Positions 63,601 through 64,000 of a DNA stretch of 64,000 nucleotides are shown piece after piece (the first letter of the stretch is position 1; every line of letters starts with the position of its first letter). The notes under the pieces were generated by a model. It saw only the letters and a list, made by a program, of their open reading frames with translations, did not search any database and was not told where the DNA came from. Position numbers and translations under genes: made by a program. The DNA comes from Bacilli bacterium (GTDB lineage: Bacteria > Bacillota_I > Bacilli_A > RFN20 > CAG-288). The stretch covers positions 1 to 64,000 of the forward strand of contig JALCRV010000004.1 in NCBI GenBank assembly GCA_022652945.1, in the 5' to 3' direction.

Positions 63601-64000
63601 TTAGGCGTTCTTAACCCGATCCATTACGGTAGTCAGCATATCGCTAGTAAGCTTAACTACACTCGCTTCAGAAGCCGAGCAAGCCCCGACGAAATACTTG
63701 TTATAATCCGCATCGTTATTAACCGCTGTCTTAATCGTCGGATATTCATCTTCATAAACCGTCGAAGAAGCTCCGCAGATGACATAAACCTTCTTGGCGA
63801 TCGCTTCTTCGATACCAGCGAGTCTTTGTCCCGCCGAACCATCGGTATTAATCATCACCGCATCGCACCCCGCATTAACTAAATCATCCACCGTGGCCTT
63901 AAAATCATTAGTCCCGGCCGTATAATACTGCGACTGGAAATTAAACTCAACATTATAAAGCGGAGCGATATAGTACTTCAGATAGTTGTTATACATAGTG
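63601..64000 (-). CDS. Sugar-binding-protein-like gene, partial (5' end outside window)
   Basis: At least 133 codons are open to the window edge. The sequence has the pattern of a type 1 periplasmic binding protein lobe: DLVNAGCDAVMINTDGSAGQ, EEAIAKKVYVICGA and DYNKYFVGACSASEASVV. The stop follows shortly after the point where the second lobe should begin, so the visible protein lacks the C-terminal lobe. It may be a truncated gene or a shortened variant. The GH3 gene follows 68 bp downstream on the same strand, suggesting sugar uptake and hydrolysis together. Confidence 0.55.
   Translation of the reverse strand, partial: TMYNNYLKYYIAPLYNVEFNFQSQYYTAGTNDFKATVDDLVNAGCDAVMINTDGSAGQRLAGIEEAIAKKVYVICGASSTVYEDEYPTIKTAVNNDADYNKYFVGACSASEASVVKLTSDMLTTVMDRVKNA

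Noticed and set aside
1-64000. CRISPR array, tRNA or rRNA genes
   Set aside because: No regularly spaced near-identical repeats with variable spacers and no tRNA cloverleaf or rRNA signature were recognised. The 33-bp-spaced motifs at 11.2 kb are only 10 bp long and number four.

Overview
The window looks like a chromosomal segment of a low-GC Gram-positive bacterium of the class Bacilli. The style (many LxxC lipoproteins with Ser-rich linkers, BspA-type leucine-rich repeats, InlB-type B repeats, MBG domains) resembles uncultured gut or rumen lineages near Erysipelotrichales/RF39. That placement is inference from protein style; no rRNA or tRNA gene was found. TGA acts as a stop, AGGAGG-type ribosome binding sites are common, and the standard bacterial code fits.

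Left part (1-26.8 kb): a surface and regulatory region. It holds an MBG-repeat lipoprotein cut by the window edge, two 74-75-aa winged-helix paralogues, a membrane-anchored double-HTH regulator, an InlB-repeat lipoprotein, a flavodoxin/cyclophilin-like pair, an M6-type metalloprotease lipoprotein, a DUF4143 ATPase preceded by four 33-bp-spaced repeats, methylglyoxal synthase, a solitary AAA ATPase, a PPOX-fold protein, small membrane proteins and a very large BspA-type protein split by one in-frame stop. A PD-(D/E)XK protein and a zinc-ribbon HTH/lipoprotein pair follow.

Middle (26.9-57.6 kb): a dense island of genes typical of anti-phage defence and DNA transactions. On the minus strand it carries a DUF1998-type SF2 helicase with a 913-aa partner, a possible HhH-GPD protein, an AbiH-like protein and three overlapping unknown genes. 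Next come a PD-(D/E)XK-DUF2075 nuclease-helicase and a zinc-ribbon protein. A tight plus-strand operon then encodes a DNA methyltransferase, a cytosolic histidine kinase with two GHKL ATPase domains, and a receiver-like protein. After it come an IS1595-like element that truncates a TcmP-like gene, an AlbA_2 plus nuclease pair, a second nuclease-DUF2075 paralogue and a UvrD-family helicase. The methyltransferase-kinase-receiver operon is the best candidate for an undescribed system: its gene order suggests two-component signalling tied to DNA modification.

Right part (57.6-64 kb): ordinary chromosomal genes return. These are an esterase-like hydrolase, a DUF697-like membrane protein, an HHxxxDG acyltransferase, a GH3 beta-glucosidase and the end of a sugar-binding-protein-like gene cut by the window edge.
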